From contig JADDMT010000122.1 in assembly GCA_021401465.1 (NCBI GenBank), positions 17,166 through 81,165 of the forward strand: a stretch of 64,000 nucleotides of DNA. Direction: 5' to 3'. The notes beneath the pieces are model-generated. The model saw only the letters and a list, made by a program, of their open reading frames with translations, was not told the DNA's origin and did no database searches. The position numbers and the translations under genes are program-made. Source of the stretch: Teratosphaeria epicoccoides (taxonomy: Eukaryota > Ascomycota > Dothideomycetes > Mycosphaerellales > Teratosphaeriaceae). Shown here one piece after another: positions 22,783-35,100 of the stretch (position 1 is its first letter; every line of letters starts with the position of its first letter).

Positions 22783-23019
22783 TTGCATTTAATAGACGTT
22801 AAAGTCATGATTTTAGTTAATACTACACATCCTGTTATTGTCGCACTATACTCTTTTACTATTAACACTAAATCTGACAAACAATGCGAATTAAGCAGAT
22901 TTGCTAACACTAAACACATATATAGCTTAAACGTAGCTCTTACTACGCCTCTTAAATTCAAGCAAGCTGCTATATCTGACTTGCGCCTTACGCCCGAAGA
23001 CCTTAATCAGTATAGCTAG
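22783..23019 (+). CDS. Short open frame, unassigned
   Basis: A 78-codon frame with ATG and no internal stop, unusual in this stop-rich region. It shows no motif I recognise (a region reading ANTKHIYSLNVAL and the end LTPEDLNQYS). It may be the tail of a gene cut by the preceding insertion, or chance. It overlaps by a few bases the 3' end of the decayed gene on the other strand. Confidence 0.2.
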   Translation: MHLIDVKVMILVNTTHPVIVALYSFTINTKSDKQCELSRFANTKHIYSLNVALTTPLKFKQAAISDLRLTPEDLNQYS

Positions 23020-25835
23020 TAACAAATGCATAGCTACTACACACTATCTACACATCCTATATCGGCCCTTACACATTACTCTTCTACTTGCCCTTATCCT
23101 CTATTCCGTTCTACTAGCTTACCTTCACTACTACTAACTCTCCTAAAGCGCTACTATTTTGCCCCTCCTATAGCTTCTTAAAGGTCGCATCATTAAAGAC
23201 CTTGTCGCTATAGCCCTTAATCTGCGCTAACAAGGTCGAGTCCGTAAATGTAGTGTGCTACTACAACTGACTATCCCTTAACTCAGAGTCGCTAAGCGTA
23301 TCCTCTACCTTCTCTACAACGTTCGACTAGTTACTTATAAGATCACACTAATTAAGTAGAGCGCATGCTATGCTACATCACGATTATTAGCTAATGTATA
23401 CCCCGTAGCTACTAAACTACCGCTAGTACCTCCTATTAATATCAAAGTGCTAGCAGTATGTTAGTAGCATAACGCTAGTATACTACTAGCATACTTACCT
23501 AGCATTTTTTGCCTCTACCTCTAGCAAAGCTTAGCTCCTACTATCGCCTTAGTCTTTGTCCTTTGCGGTCAAGCTTTGTGTCCTATAGCTGTTATCATTA
23601 ACTACGCTGCTACATAGAGTCAATAATTGTACTTACTATGTGCCTACTCTAGTAAGTCTTTGCGTTTCGCCTCTTGCTAGAGCCGCGCTAGTATTTATCT
23701 GTTATTAGTATAGTTTAGTTAATACATGAGTCCCCTTGCCTATACCGCTTGTCTACACTAGTCACGATTAACCGCCTACTCTGTAGCTTAGGCCTCTCGC
23801 TACTTCCGCCTCGTTAGTAATAGCTAGCCCTTACGACGCGCTAAGGCTACTAACCTTTTATCTTGCGTGTGTCTAGGTCGGGGCTTATCGACTACACTAG
23901 CTTTTAGACTAGACAAGTACATGTTAGCAATTATGGCCATGATGTTAGATGAGAAACTAACCTCGTTGTCACGACACTGTCATGTAGTGTGTCCCGCGAC
24001 AATGGCTCCTCTAGTCCCTATATCGGCTAGTCGTCACTATCATAATCGCTTGCCTTACTACTATAGTTACTAACATTTGCCCTTTCGCTATTATAGCCCT
24101 CGCTCCCTCTGTTAGTATCTGCTTAAACATCCGCTACATGCTTGCGAACGCCTACTATTAATGACATTAAGGCCTAGCTTGATCCTCGTGTTAGGCTAAT
24201 ACTACGCTAACCTAACAATTACGTACGACCTAGTAGAAGTTAGCATAGGCCCTCTCGACAATGTCTCCTATGTACTATTCTTGCGTAGCGCCTTTTGCCT
24301 CCGCAAGTCCTTGTATTCCCTCTCTAAGCCTGTCATGCCGCGATCCTTCTTGATAGCTAGCGCCGCCTACACTAGTAGTGCTGTCTTGCCTTCGTCCTCC
24401 CCCCCTAATATACGTGCCGTAATAGTCGCTATGATGACATCTTGTCTGTTAGCATCGAGCTCTTCCTAATACTTCTTCTTCCCCTCGAAGATATCATCAA
24501 TATCGACACTACTAACTAGAACCCATCTCGTCTTACTAGCCTTTGTCTTAAACTCCGAAGGGCTATTTCTGATCTAGGCTAGTAGGTATGTAATAGTAGT
24601 ATACACGCTATTTAACATGAAAGCGTTTACCTCGCGTGACTCTAAAGGATTCCATGCTAGTTTCTAATTAAACTAGAAGAACGCCTTCTTCATATAAAAG
24701 ATCACGAGCGGGCTTAGAAACCTCCGGTCCTATGACATGTTAGCGCTTTCGACGACATCTAAGCCTTCTCTCCTTACCTATTATTCGTTCTCGCATTCGA
24801 ATCTGCTTTCTATTAACATGTCCGCGGCCTAGTCCTTTGAACCCTACTTATTGTCTACCTTGCCAGACTATGCGAGTATAGCTTCTCTAACCCTATTCGT
24901 GTAGTTGTTACGACACTAACGTAACCTCTGCCTTATCTACGCCCCTAACATTAGTACCTCCTTATAGGACCTACCTAGGTACTTATAGTATCTAAATCTA
25001 CGTCGTCTAGCCTCGAGCTAACTCGACCTTTCATCCCTAGCATATCACGCGCTACGAGCTACTAGTCTATTGCAATATGCTTACAACTTAGCTAGTAAGT
25101 AGGAGCTATAGGGTATAGCACAGAAATGCCCTTCCGCCCTTGTGAAGCGTCTATCTACGAGAGTTCTCGGACTTTAACAAGCAAAGGCTTAGTTAACTTG
25201 TCTTTATGCACAGGAGGGCTACTATGTATATCTTCGCTACTAGAGTAGTCGTATCCTTAGTCAGAGTTTGTAGTCTAGCTGCTATTATAGCCTCGACGGC
25301 TACTCGACTAGCTCTCAGACTAACTTTGACTACTACTATCGCCCTAGTAGCTACGAGACTCGCTGTTACGGTAGTTTTGACTGCTGCTGTCGCTCCTGTG
25401 ATTAGTAGGTCGGCTATTGTAATAGCCTCGACAGATGCTTAGCTGCTATGTCTTTACCCTGTTACTCTTAGGTTTGCTACTATCTCGTCGCGCGTCGCGA
25501 GACAATAACCGAGGCCTCTTGTATAGCCGATTCCGCCTTAGTAGTAAGGATGACCGCTTATGCGTCTAGTCTCTTCGTGACTAGTACGTCGTTATCTGTA
25601 TGCATGTTAGCATAGCCGCTATATGTAGGTAGCTTCTTATATTAGTCGCCTTCGTATAGGCTTTAGGCACTATAAAATCCTTATGCTCCTAGTTAGCTAT
25701 CTCCTTGTTGCTGTCGTCTACACTATTGCTATCGTTACTTAGTAGGTCTTCTAAATAATTCGCTAGATTGTAATTTGAACCGCTACTAGATGACGCGGAA
25801 CGTGACCTCTATAGTCTGTCTTTCTTCGAAGGCAT
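23003..25835 (-). pseudogene. Decayed gene of unknown function, about 900 codons
   Basis: Minus-strand coding signal over 2.8 kb from ATG 25835 (MPSKKDRL, then a serine-rich stretch RSRSASSSSGSN and an acidic part NYLEDLLSNDSNSVDD). Next comes a long low-complexity S/N/R-rich part (about 25200-25600), then a globular part readable near 24100-25000 (KYLGRSYKEVLMLG; TITYLLA; TRWVLVSSVDIDDIFEG) and a tail near 23150-23330 (LSDSELRDSQ, HTTFTDSTLLAQIKGYSDK). Stops are mainly TAG/TAA. A frame change near 25030 may be an intron or indel. I do not recognise the family. It could be a host gene mutated through its neighbours or cargo of an element. Confidence 0.5.
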
Positions 25836-27431
25836 GATTAAAGAAGGACGCGACTTAAAGGATCGGCAGAGAACAGAGCGCGGTATATCCTTCTTAGTCA
25901 TGTAGGTCTAGTAGCATGTTAGTAAAGGATAATATCTATAGCATGTAAATATGTATATACTACGGGTTACTATCTAATGTAGCTACGTAGCGTCTATTAA
26001 TGCAGAAGAAAGAGAGGACGCGATGTTTACAGTATCTTGCGACGCGCGAGTGTCATCTAAATTTAGCTACTCCTAAAACTGCGCTTCCCTATTAGCTAGC
26101 GGTACTTTTAGCTTGCTAGTAGTATGATATTAAAATACCGCTAGTAGAACTAGCCTCAGTTAGCATTAATTCTTCATTAATAGCTAGTATAGGTACTACG
26201 AAACATCGGCGCTATATAGCATGTCTGCCTATATAACACAGCTAGACTGCTACTACTACGAAGCGCCCGCCGAAAGCACTAGTTACGTGCAAAACACATC
26301 GATAGGTATACTAGCATTCTACGCGATCTATACACTAAAAGCCAAGTTAACAGTCCTCGGTTAATACACTAGACACGAGTAGCAGTGTACCTTCTAAGAG
26401 CCTACCCTATTCTCTAGTCTCTACCTGACGATCCTACACCCTATACACACTGTCAGGAGTCTCTAAGAGTAATGTAGACAATCCCTTAGGCTAGCTGACA
26501 CCTATCCCTAGCCGTAGCATCTTAGACATTAAATAGCATGAGATCCGCGCACAAGACTATCTTCTTGATCGATAGGACTAGTATAACGACCGTCTGCGTC
26601 GATATTAACGTAGGCACGCTAATCTCATCTCTACTAACAGCGAGTCGAGCCCTATATACACACTCTGACCCGCGGCAGTTAAAGCGCCCGCATGTGCTCG
26701 CGCGCCTACAGATGCCTACACGTAGTCCCCTATCGAGACAGAGCCTAAAAGCGTAGTCGAAGTAGGCATGCCTATAGTCTCTGTCGTAGAGTTCCGACAT
26801 CTTGCTTTAAGAGTACTTACGCTAGAAGGTCTAGCGATAAGCCTGCGCTCTTACAATTCGGCACCTAGTAGAGGGTAACTATAAGATATAAGCCTAAGTA
26901 GTGTTACATCAGAGGTAGTTACTCTGTAGTAGATCCTGCGTATATAGTAGTAAGATTCGTTCTACATGCGAGAGAATATCCTGTACGTATTATTCTAAAG
27001 GCCTTCAAGCTACGTTTAAACTACAACAGCTATACTACTTTCGTGTTAACCCTAGGTAATTGTTAACTTCTAGACTATCTGCTGCCGATAGTTTGACGAT
27101 ATCTTGTATAGTAGATGCTAAAAACTAACCTTACCTGCTCGTGTCTGTAACGCCTCTACTATCGCCAGGAATTTAAGTTACAATTCCCTACTACTACTAA
27201 AGAAGGCGCTCGTTTCCTAGAACATGTGCTCCTTCGCTACTATTAACCGCGTAACTCGGCCAAGTAGGCTAAGCTGCTCTATAGGTTCTTCTAATATAGC
27301 GTATAGGCGTAGGTAATTATCGTGTTAAAGTATAAGGCCTGCTTCGATCGTACCTATGCTCTACTACTATAGCGCCTTAGGTTTGTAAATTGTGCCGCGC
27401 TAGGTCTTAGAGGTTCTTGTCGAGGAAACAC
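25836..27431 (-). other. Region with possible decayed coding sequence, unassigned
   Basis: Minus-strand frames show coding-like stretches around 27130-27400 (NYLRLYAILEEPIEQLSLLG, then VTRLIVAKEHMF*ETSAFF) and an uninterrupted 92-codon frame at 26522-26800 with several cysteines (CRRASTCGRFNCRGSEC). I cannot assemble them into one gene or name a family. The right end is the target site of the A3/A4 composite (AACAC at 27427-27431). Confidence 0.3.
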
Positions 27432-27791
27432 TGATATAGATGTATATGCTATATAATATGAAAATATCTCGCAGTGTGACAGAGTAATCCGACCTTTTAG
27501 TAGGTACAAGACAGCGCTGCTTTCTGCTTATCGCAGAGGTAGCGCTAAGGGTGCTTATAACCCCCGACGCTCCTTAATTAGGGAAAGCATGTCCGAGCCT
27601 AACCCCGCAGGGGTACCGTAGGGTCAGCGACGTAGGGGCGTCCTACGTCGACTACTGATCCTACTTAGATGACATACAAGCTAACGTATATACGAAGGAC
27701 CCCCTTGCTATGTGTAGCAGGGTCACTACATACTAAGGGTAGGCATTAGAACCTATGCGGCTCTAATAGCCCCCTAGTATTAACTGTATCA
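27432..27791 (-). repeat. Outer 3' LTR of A3
   Basis: 360 bp, TGATATAG to CTGTATCA, preceded by AACAC, followed by the reverse-complemented purine tract (CTACCCCTCCTCCTAT). Confidence 0.9.
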
Positions 27792-28590
27792 CTACCCCTC
27801 CTCCTATGAGGATGTCCCTAGCCTTACTAAGTAATGCACGCAGAACGTATAGGGTACGGGATATAGCACGATTACACCGCGTAAGAGTAAATAGGTAGAT
27901 AGCCTACGTAACATGTGTCATACATACTACTTAACACCTTCGTAGCGAGTACGGGGCAGAGGCTGCTAACTCAGGCGGGTTTTAATCCGTCACATGTTAG
28001 GCGGCCTCGTAACACCTTCGCTTCACATGCAGATCAAGATATCAGGAAACCACGAGTACGTACTTCAGTTAATCTTTGAAATTCTAGGGCGAGCATGCGC
28101 GCCGGCCTTGCTAAGTAGCTTGGCTGTCCCTATTTAGTCGTGACTATGAAGAACATGTCGCAGAACCTTAGGGTAGTAGGAAAGTGCGCGGACGCTCTAC
28201 ACGCGCCGCTCGAAACAGCAGGAGCGCGCTCCTAGCGCGGGTCTCGCCACATTTTCATGCTAGTAGGCTAGCACGAGTGCGGTTAGTGTACATGCGTAAT
28301 AGCCGCGTTATCCGTTATTACATTATTCGGTCCCCTTGTAAGTCAACTAAAGGCAGGTACTCTGCGCATGTAGTTCGAGTTACTAGCTTAACAGTTGCGG
28401 TAGGCAACAGGGGGGCTTTTAGAGGGTATAAAAACCTCGTCGCTTTCCTAAACTTTCCTGTTCTAAGACACTAACATCGACCTCTGCTCCTACTTCGCTT
28501 AGCTTGCGCCTCGCCATGTCTGCGGGTCTGTACTAGAGCTTCTTCTTCTTCAATCAATCAATCAAGATCAATTAACCTGTCTTAGCTACA

Positions 28591-29357
28591 ATAGCTTATA
28601 TGCTGCAGACTAAGTTCGACGCTACTCGCTCTGCCCGCGATTGTCGCTCATGTCGACAATGCCTTGACAACCTTAGTAGCCAAGCTGCACACATCTCTCC
28701 TCTACGTGTTAGTAAGGCGTCCCCTACCTACGAGGTATGCGTGACTTATACTAACTAAAGTGTAGCCGAGATCTATGTTAGCGGATTTAATGAGGGCAGT
28801 ATCTACTACAATTGTGTTAACTATAATAGCAAGCATCGAAAATGCCAAGACCTCCCTAAAGAGGTGTATAGCGAGTATAACTAGCTCTGCTGTAACATCG
28901 ATGACTTCTAGAGTACACGCGACAAGGGGATTGCTAAAGGCACTCTGACTATAAACAGGCTACAGGCTAAGTACCGCGAGGCACTTGCCTACCTACTCGG
29001 CGCCCTCTCGTGCTTTACTGTAACTGCTAACCGTTCTCATGGCAGTATTCACTTCGACTCTCTGCTAACAGGCGAAAACGTTTGTCTAGGTCTAATCGCA
29101 GACTTAGTCTAGAAGATCTTGAAGGTACTAACTGTTAGGTCGCTATAGTACGCATATAGTACAGGTATCCTCTAAGTATAAATGCTGACTTTTTCCGCTA
29201 GGCTAACGTTAGCGTCGAGAAATATCTGACTAGCCATTAGCGTTAGCAACTCGGGGCCCTTGCCTCTATTAACGATGACTTTAAGACGCGGATAATCCGC
29301 AAGAAGGTTATCAAGCAATTTACCGCTCTTGCCGCTAAGGCCACGCCCTAGCGCTAT
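28591..29357 (+). pseudogene. Family A antisense accessory gene, truncated (A3)
   Basis: Matches exon 1 and the start of exon 2 of the A1 gene. The start codon is ATA. A short deletion near 29133 removes part of the region just before intron 1. The gene is interrupted at 29357 by the LTR of A4, within exon 2 (ACGCCCTAGCGCTAT). A TATAAAAA box is upstream near 28430. Confidence 0.8.
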
Positions 29358-29717
29358 TAATATAGATGTATATGCTATATGATATGGAAATATCTCGCAG
29401 TGTGACAGAGTAATCCGACCTTTCCGTAGGTACAAGATAGCGCTACTTTCTGCTTATCGCAGAGGTAGCGCTAAGGGTACTTATAACCCCTGACGCTCCT
29501 TAATTAGGGAAAGCATGTCCGAGCCTAACCCCGCAGGGGTACCGTAAGGTCAGCGACGTAGGGGCGTCCTACGTCGACAACTAATCTCTCTTAGATAATA
29601 TACAAGCTAACATATGTACGAAGGACCCCCTTACTATATATGGCAGGGTTACTACATTCTAAGGGCAGGCATTAGAACCTATGCGGTTCTAATAGCCCCC
29701 TAGTATTAACCGTATCA
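29358..29717 (-). repeat. 3' LTR of A4 (inserted in the A3 accessory gene)
   Basis: 360 bp, TAATATAG to CCGTATCA. Left flank is GCTAT, which corresponds to GCTGT in the uninterrupted A5 gene (near 52438). Confidence 0.9.
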
Positions 29718-30515
29718 CTGCCCCTCCTCCTATGAGGATGTCCCTAGCCTTACTAAGTAATTTACATAGAATGTATAGGGTACGGGATATAGTACGCTTA
29801 TACCGCGCAAGGGTAAATAGGTAGATAGCCTACGTAAGATGTGTCATGCGTATACCTTAACAACTTCGTAGCGAGTACAGGGCGGAGGCTACTAACTCAG
29901 GCGGGTTTTAACCTGTCACATGTTAGGCGGCTTCGTAACACCTTCGCTTTATATGTAGATCGAGATATCAGGACACTATGAGCATGTACTTTAGTTAATC
30001 CTTGAAATTATAGGGCAAGCATGCGCGCTAGCCTTGCTAAGTAGCTTGGCTGTCCCTATTTAGTCGTGACTATGAAGAACGTGTTGTAGAACCTTAGGGT
30101 AGTAGGAAAGTACGCGGACACTCTACGCGCGCTACTCAAAGTAGTAGGAGCGCGCTCCTAGCGCGGGCCTCGCCACATTTTCATGCTAGTAGGCTAGCAC
30201 GAGTACAGTTAGTGCACATGCGTAACAGCCGCGTTATCCGTTATTACATCATTCGGTCCCCTTGTAAGTTAACTAAAGGCAGGTACTTTGCGCATGTAGT
30301 TCGAGTTACTAGCTTAACGGTTGCGGTAGGCAATAGGGGGGCTGTTAGAGGGTATAAAAACCTCGTCGCTTTCCTAAACTTCCTGTTCTAAGATACTAAC
30401 ATCGACCTCCGCTCCCATTTCGCTTAGCTTGCGCCTCGCCATGTCTGCGGGTCTGTACTCGAGCTTCTTCTTCTTCAATCAATCAATTAAGATCAATTAA
30501 CCCGTCTTAGCTATA
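29718..30515 (+). promoter_or_regulatory. Upstream region of the A4 accessory gene
   Basis: Spacer conserved with A1: reverse-complemented purine tract next to the LTR, TATAAAAA at 30353-30360, then a pyrimidine-rich leader with CTTCTTCTTC and AATCAATCAAT before the ATG at 30516. Confidence 0.6.
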
Positions 30516-32012
30516 ATGGCTTATATGCTACAGACTAAGTTCGACGCTACTCGCTCTGCCCGCGATTGCCGCTTATGTCGACAATGCCTCGACAACCTTA
30601 GTAGCTAAGCTACACACATCTCTCCTCCGCGTGTTAGTAAGGCGTCCCCTACCCGCGAGGTATGCGTGACTTATACTAACTAAAGCGTAGCTAAGATCTA
30701 CGTCGGCGGATTTAATAAGGGTAGTATCTACCGCAATTATGTTAACTATAATAGCAAGCATCAAAAATGCTAAGACCTCCCTAAAGAGGTATATAGCGAG
30801 TACAACTAGCTCTACTGTAACATCGATGACTTCTAGAGTACGCGCGACAAGGGGATTACTAAAGGCACTCTAACTATGAACAGGCTACAGGCTAAGTACT
30901 ACGAGGTACTTGCCTACCTGCTTGGCGCCCTCTCGTGCTTTACCGTAACTACTAACTATTCTCATAGCAGTGTTCGCTTCGACTCTCTGCTAACAGGCGA
31001 AAACGTTTGTCTAGGTCTAATCGCAGACTTAGTCTAGAAGATCTTGAAGGTGCTAACCGTTAGGGTCGAGACCTTCGCCATAGTACGTATATAGTGTAGG
31101 TACCGTCTAAGTATAAATGCTAACTTTCTCCGCTAGGCTAACATTAGCGTCGAGAAATATCCGACTAGCCGTTAGCGTTAGCAACTCAGGGCCCTTGCCT
31201 CTATTAACGATGACTTTAAGACGCGGATGATCCGCAAGAAGGTCATCAAGCAATTCACTACTCCCGCCGCTAAGGCTACGCCCTAGCGCCGTACCGAGAG
31301 ACAGCCTGCCTCTAAGCCGGTCCTAAGGACTAAGCCGTAAGTTCCTCACTTGAATTCTGTCGCGTGCGTACAGCTAACACATTATAGCGCCGCCGCCTAC
31401 GCCGCCTTAACGCTACTATCTAAGAAGAAGAAGAGGGCTAGGGCTAAAATTGAGGTTAGTGACGAGGAAGCCGAACCTTCCCTGCTTGCGACCCGCACTA
31501 CGTCTATCAAGACGCTAAGGCACAAGCCTCTAGGCCAGATCTTTAAGGATGAGGAGGATGACGACGTCTAGGATACCTTCGGTCCTAACGTGATCCCTTC
31601 GCGCCGTAGTGTCACTGTACTAGTTATGCCTAAGGGGGACACTAAGTCCGATGATATAGTCGACACTCGTGTCAAGAAGCGCAAGATGATCTCGAGGGCC
31701 GAGTGTGACAGCCGCAAGCGCGCTCGAGTCTCTTCGCCTCCTAATGCTAAGGATAAGGTAGTCGTTGCGACTAGGCGCGGTAAGGATGTCGCTAGTTCTC
31801 TGGCTACTATAGGCTCTAAAGACGAGCTCCCTCGCAACCTACTAAAGAAGAAGATGCCGGCCTCTCTTCGTGGCGTTACTACCTCTGTTACTCATGGTCG
31901 CTTCAGGGTGTTTAGTAGACCCCGTGCGGGTAGGTAGTCCCTAGCGGACCGTAACAAGAAAGACTCTCCTGCTTTAGGTTTAGTCAGGAAGCCCCTAACT
32001 AGTAGTTACTAA
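30516..32012 (+). pseudogene. Family A antisense accessory gene, three exons (A4)
   Basis: ATG 30516 to TAA 32010-32012, 1497 nt, exactly the span of the A1 gene, so no net indel. Exons by the same offsets: 30516-31082, 31137-31336, 31388-32012. Intron 1 is GTACGT...GCTAAC...TAG and intron 2 is GTAAGT...GCTAAC...TAG. Exon 3 again encodes KKKKRARA, an EEDDD patch and VKKRKM. TAG stops are at the A1 positions plus a few more. The conservation of length, splice signals and start in two copies of different position supports a real gene. Function unknown. Confidence 0.78.
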
Positions 32013-32152
32013 GCATTAGCTACGAAGCTAATCCGAGCATGTCTCTTGTTCTCCTTAGGTTTATTCTAGGTATGCCTTTAGGCATTAATGATATATGAGT
32101 AGGGCGTTTGCTTCTTGTTATTACTCCGCGCGTTATGCGCTATATACACGTG

Positions 32153-35100
32153 TCAAGAATTCTGCTCTAAAGCCCTTATCTCCCTACGAATCGACCTTCT
32201 TAAGCCCTGCTTATGCCTCCTCTACTCTTCGAATTCACGAATAGCTCTAGAGTGTTCTTGCAGTCTTCGGCTAGAACCTATTATGTGTACTTAGGTAGGT
32301 ATCCTTTCTACTTCACTAGATAGTACGTTGCGCCCTTACGCTACATACTGTCCTTAATACCCTAGACTTCCTACTCTTCGTTCTCTTCTGCTACTAGCAT
32401 CGGGTCCGCGGGCTCTTCGCCCTCGCGCTATACCTATAGTTTAAGTAGAGATACGTAGAAGACGTCATGCACACGATACGACGATAGCAATAATAGCCGG
32501 TACGCCTGCGAGCCTATCGCGTCGCGTATCTAGAAGGGTCTAACAAACCTTGGCGTCATCTTCTTGCTTAGAAGTTTTAGCTTGAGATTCTTCGTCAATA
32601 GTAATACCTTCGTACTAACTATGTACTACATCGGTTTAGCATAGGCGTTATTATGTTTAATCTTGGATTCTGAGGCCTTTTTCTAGCGTTCTATTAGCAC
32701 CGAATATACCTCGCGCATACGTTGCGCTAATTCCGCGGCGGCTAGTACCCTCTCCTTAGAAGACTCGTCCTGAGGCGGTTCTAGGTGTATTTCCGGATCA
32801 AAGCTATAAAGAATCTGAAATAGTAACATGCACATAGTAGCATACACGCTGTTATTAACTGCAAATTCTGCCATAGGAATTACGTCGGCCTAGGCATCCT
32901 AGTTCTTAGCGTAGTAGCACTAAAGGTACTACTTAAGAGTCTAGTTCATACGTTTAGTCTGACTATTAGTCTGTAGATAGAATGCTATACTTAGGCGGTA
33001 CTTAACACGCGCCTTAAACACAAATTCTTGCTAGTATTTACTAGTAAAGACAGAACCTCGATCTAATAGGATACTTCGGGGGACATTAAAGCGCCATATG
33101 ACTTCGTCGCGAAGTAGTCGCGCAAGCTCGCTACTTATGCATCTTTTCGTACATAGGATAAAGACATTCATCTTAGAGTATTAGTCGACTACTATAAGGA
33201 CAGCATTAACTACATAGCCTCTCTACTTTGCTAGCGGCAAATTAGTAATGAAATCTATAGTCAAGTCTTGCCATAGTCTCTCTAGTAGTAGGAGTACCTA
33301 AGTATCGCTATAGGGGCAATAGCGCCGAGATTTGCTAACCTAGCACGTCTAGCAGGATTTGACATAGTCAGAGACATCCTGTTCTAGCGTTAGCTACTAG
33401 TATTTGCGTCCGAGAAGTGTGATTGTCTTCTCTACGCTAAAATGGCCCGCAAGTTCATCGTCATGATAAATATAGAGGAGCTACAAACAGAGCGCGTAGT
33501 TAGCGGGTACATAGAGCCTATTGTTAAAGTACTACAAGTCGCCTGACTTGGTCTAGTAGTTCGGACTGCCTATAGTGTCCTAGAGGGCTATACCCTTATC
33601 GATTAACTCTAGTTCTCGCTCTTGTAACCGCTAAATAAGTCTCGAGACTTCTTTAAAGGGTTCTTTAGACATTACATGCTTACTACATGTAAGCCAGTTA
33701 ACTAATACACGGATCGAGCTAGACGCGGTCGCTATAACCGCTAGATAGGAGGGTTTGTCGCTAGCGGAGGCTAGGAGGCCCTATTAGACCTGCAGTCGAC
33801 CTACAAGAGGAGCTAATAACAGGTCGCTGCCCTAAACTACAAGCTTCGTTTGTAGCATAGGGAGAAGCTGTTAGTTACCCTGCTCCCTAGTGTCGTAGTC
33901 TAGTTGTCGCGAAGGACTATCGGCCGGATTCGTCTTTCTAGAACGATGCTAGATAACGAAGTTAAAGCTAGCGAGGAAAGTCGCCTACCTTGCTTGCTAA
34001 CTACTTAGCTGCTTTACTCCCATGAAGCCACGAAGGTTGTTATAGTTAGTAAGCACCTTAATAGGGTACGCTGCGCCTTCGAGGTAGTATTAGTACTCCT
34101 TGAAGCTGTCAACAATAGCTAAAAGCTCTTAGTTGTGAGTCTCGTAGTTAAGCTTAGTACCCTGCATCTTCCGTGACTAGAAGGCAATCAGGTACTATTA
34201 CGTACTACCTTCGTGTAACTAGAGCTGCGATATAATTGCGGCTATTGCGAATTTTGAAGCATCGGTCTCTATTCGGATCTCCGTAGCAGGGTCAAAGTGC
34301 TAGAGTATAGGCGTAGTTTAGAAAGCTGCTTTAAGTTTAGAGAAAGCCTTGCTCTAAGCCTCCTCCTAAGGCACTATCCCTGGCTTTTTTCCTTAAATCG
34401 CGCCCTTTGCGAGGGCCGTAAGAGGAGCCACAATCTTCGAGTAGGACCGTATGAATCTGCGGTAGAAGTTAGTAAATCCTAGGAATACCTACACTTCTCG
34501 GAGGGTAGTTAGCTACAGCTACTCCGCAATTACGGACACCCTTTAGTCATCCATGATGACTCCGTCTGTGGAGACGATGTATCCAAGAAACTTAATCCTA
34601 TCCGTCAGGAATGAGCACTTTTTTAGGTTCGCGTATAGAGTGAACTTGCGGAGCTGTTCGAGTACTACCCTTAGGTGCCGACTATGCCCCTCCTTCGAGT
34701 TAGAGTAGACTAGTATATCGTCTAAATATACTACGTAACAGGTGTCAACGAGGCTGGCTAGGGCCTAGTTAATATACGCTTAGAACGTTGCTAGTACGTT
34801 AGTCAAGCCGAATAGTATCACTATATACTCGAAGTGTCTATACTACGTTTAGAATGTAGTCTTCTACTTGTCGCCCTTTCGGATCGGTATCTAGTAGTAG
34901 GCGTCCTTCAAGTCGATAGACGAGAAGATGGCGGCGCGACTAAGGCGGTCGAGCGTCTCGCTAAGAAGTAGTAGGGGGCAGCGGTTCTTCTAGGTTATGA
35001 CGTTAAGGCCCCTATAATTAACGCATAGGCGGAGCGTGTTATCCTTCTTCAGGACGAACATAACTAACGCTCTAGCCTCGCTGTCACTTCGTCAGATCCA

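Noticed and set aside
23003..25835. Starship captain (DUF3435 tyrosine recombinase)
   Set aside because: Size and setting invited the idea, but I could not find the R...H-x-x-R...Y catalytic pattern in the readable parts.
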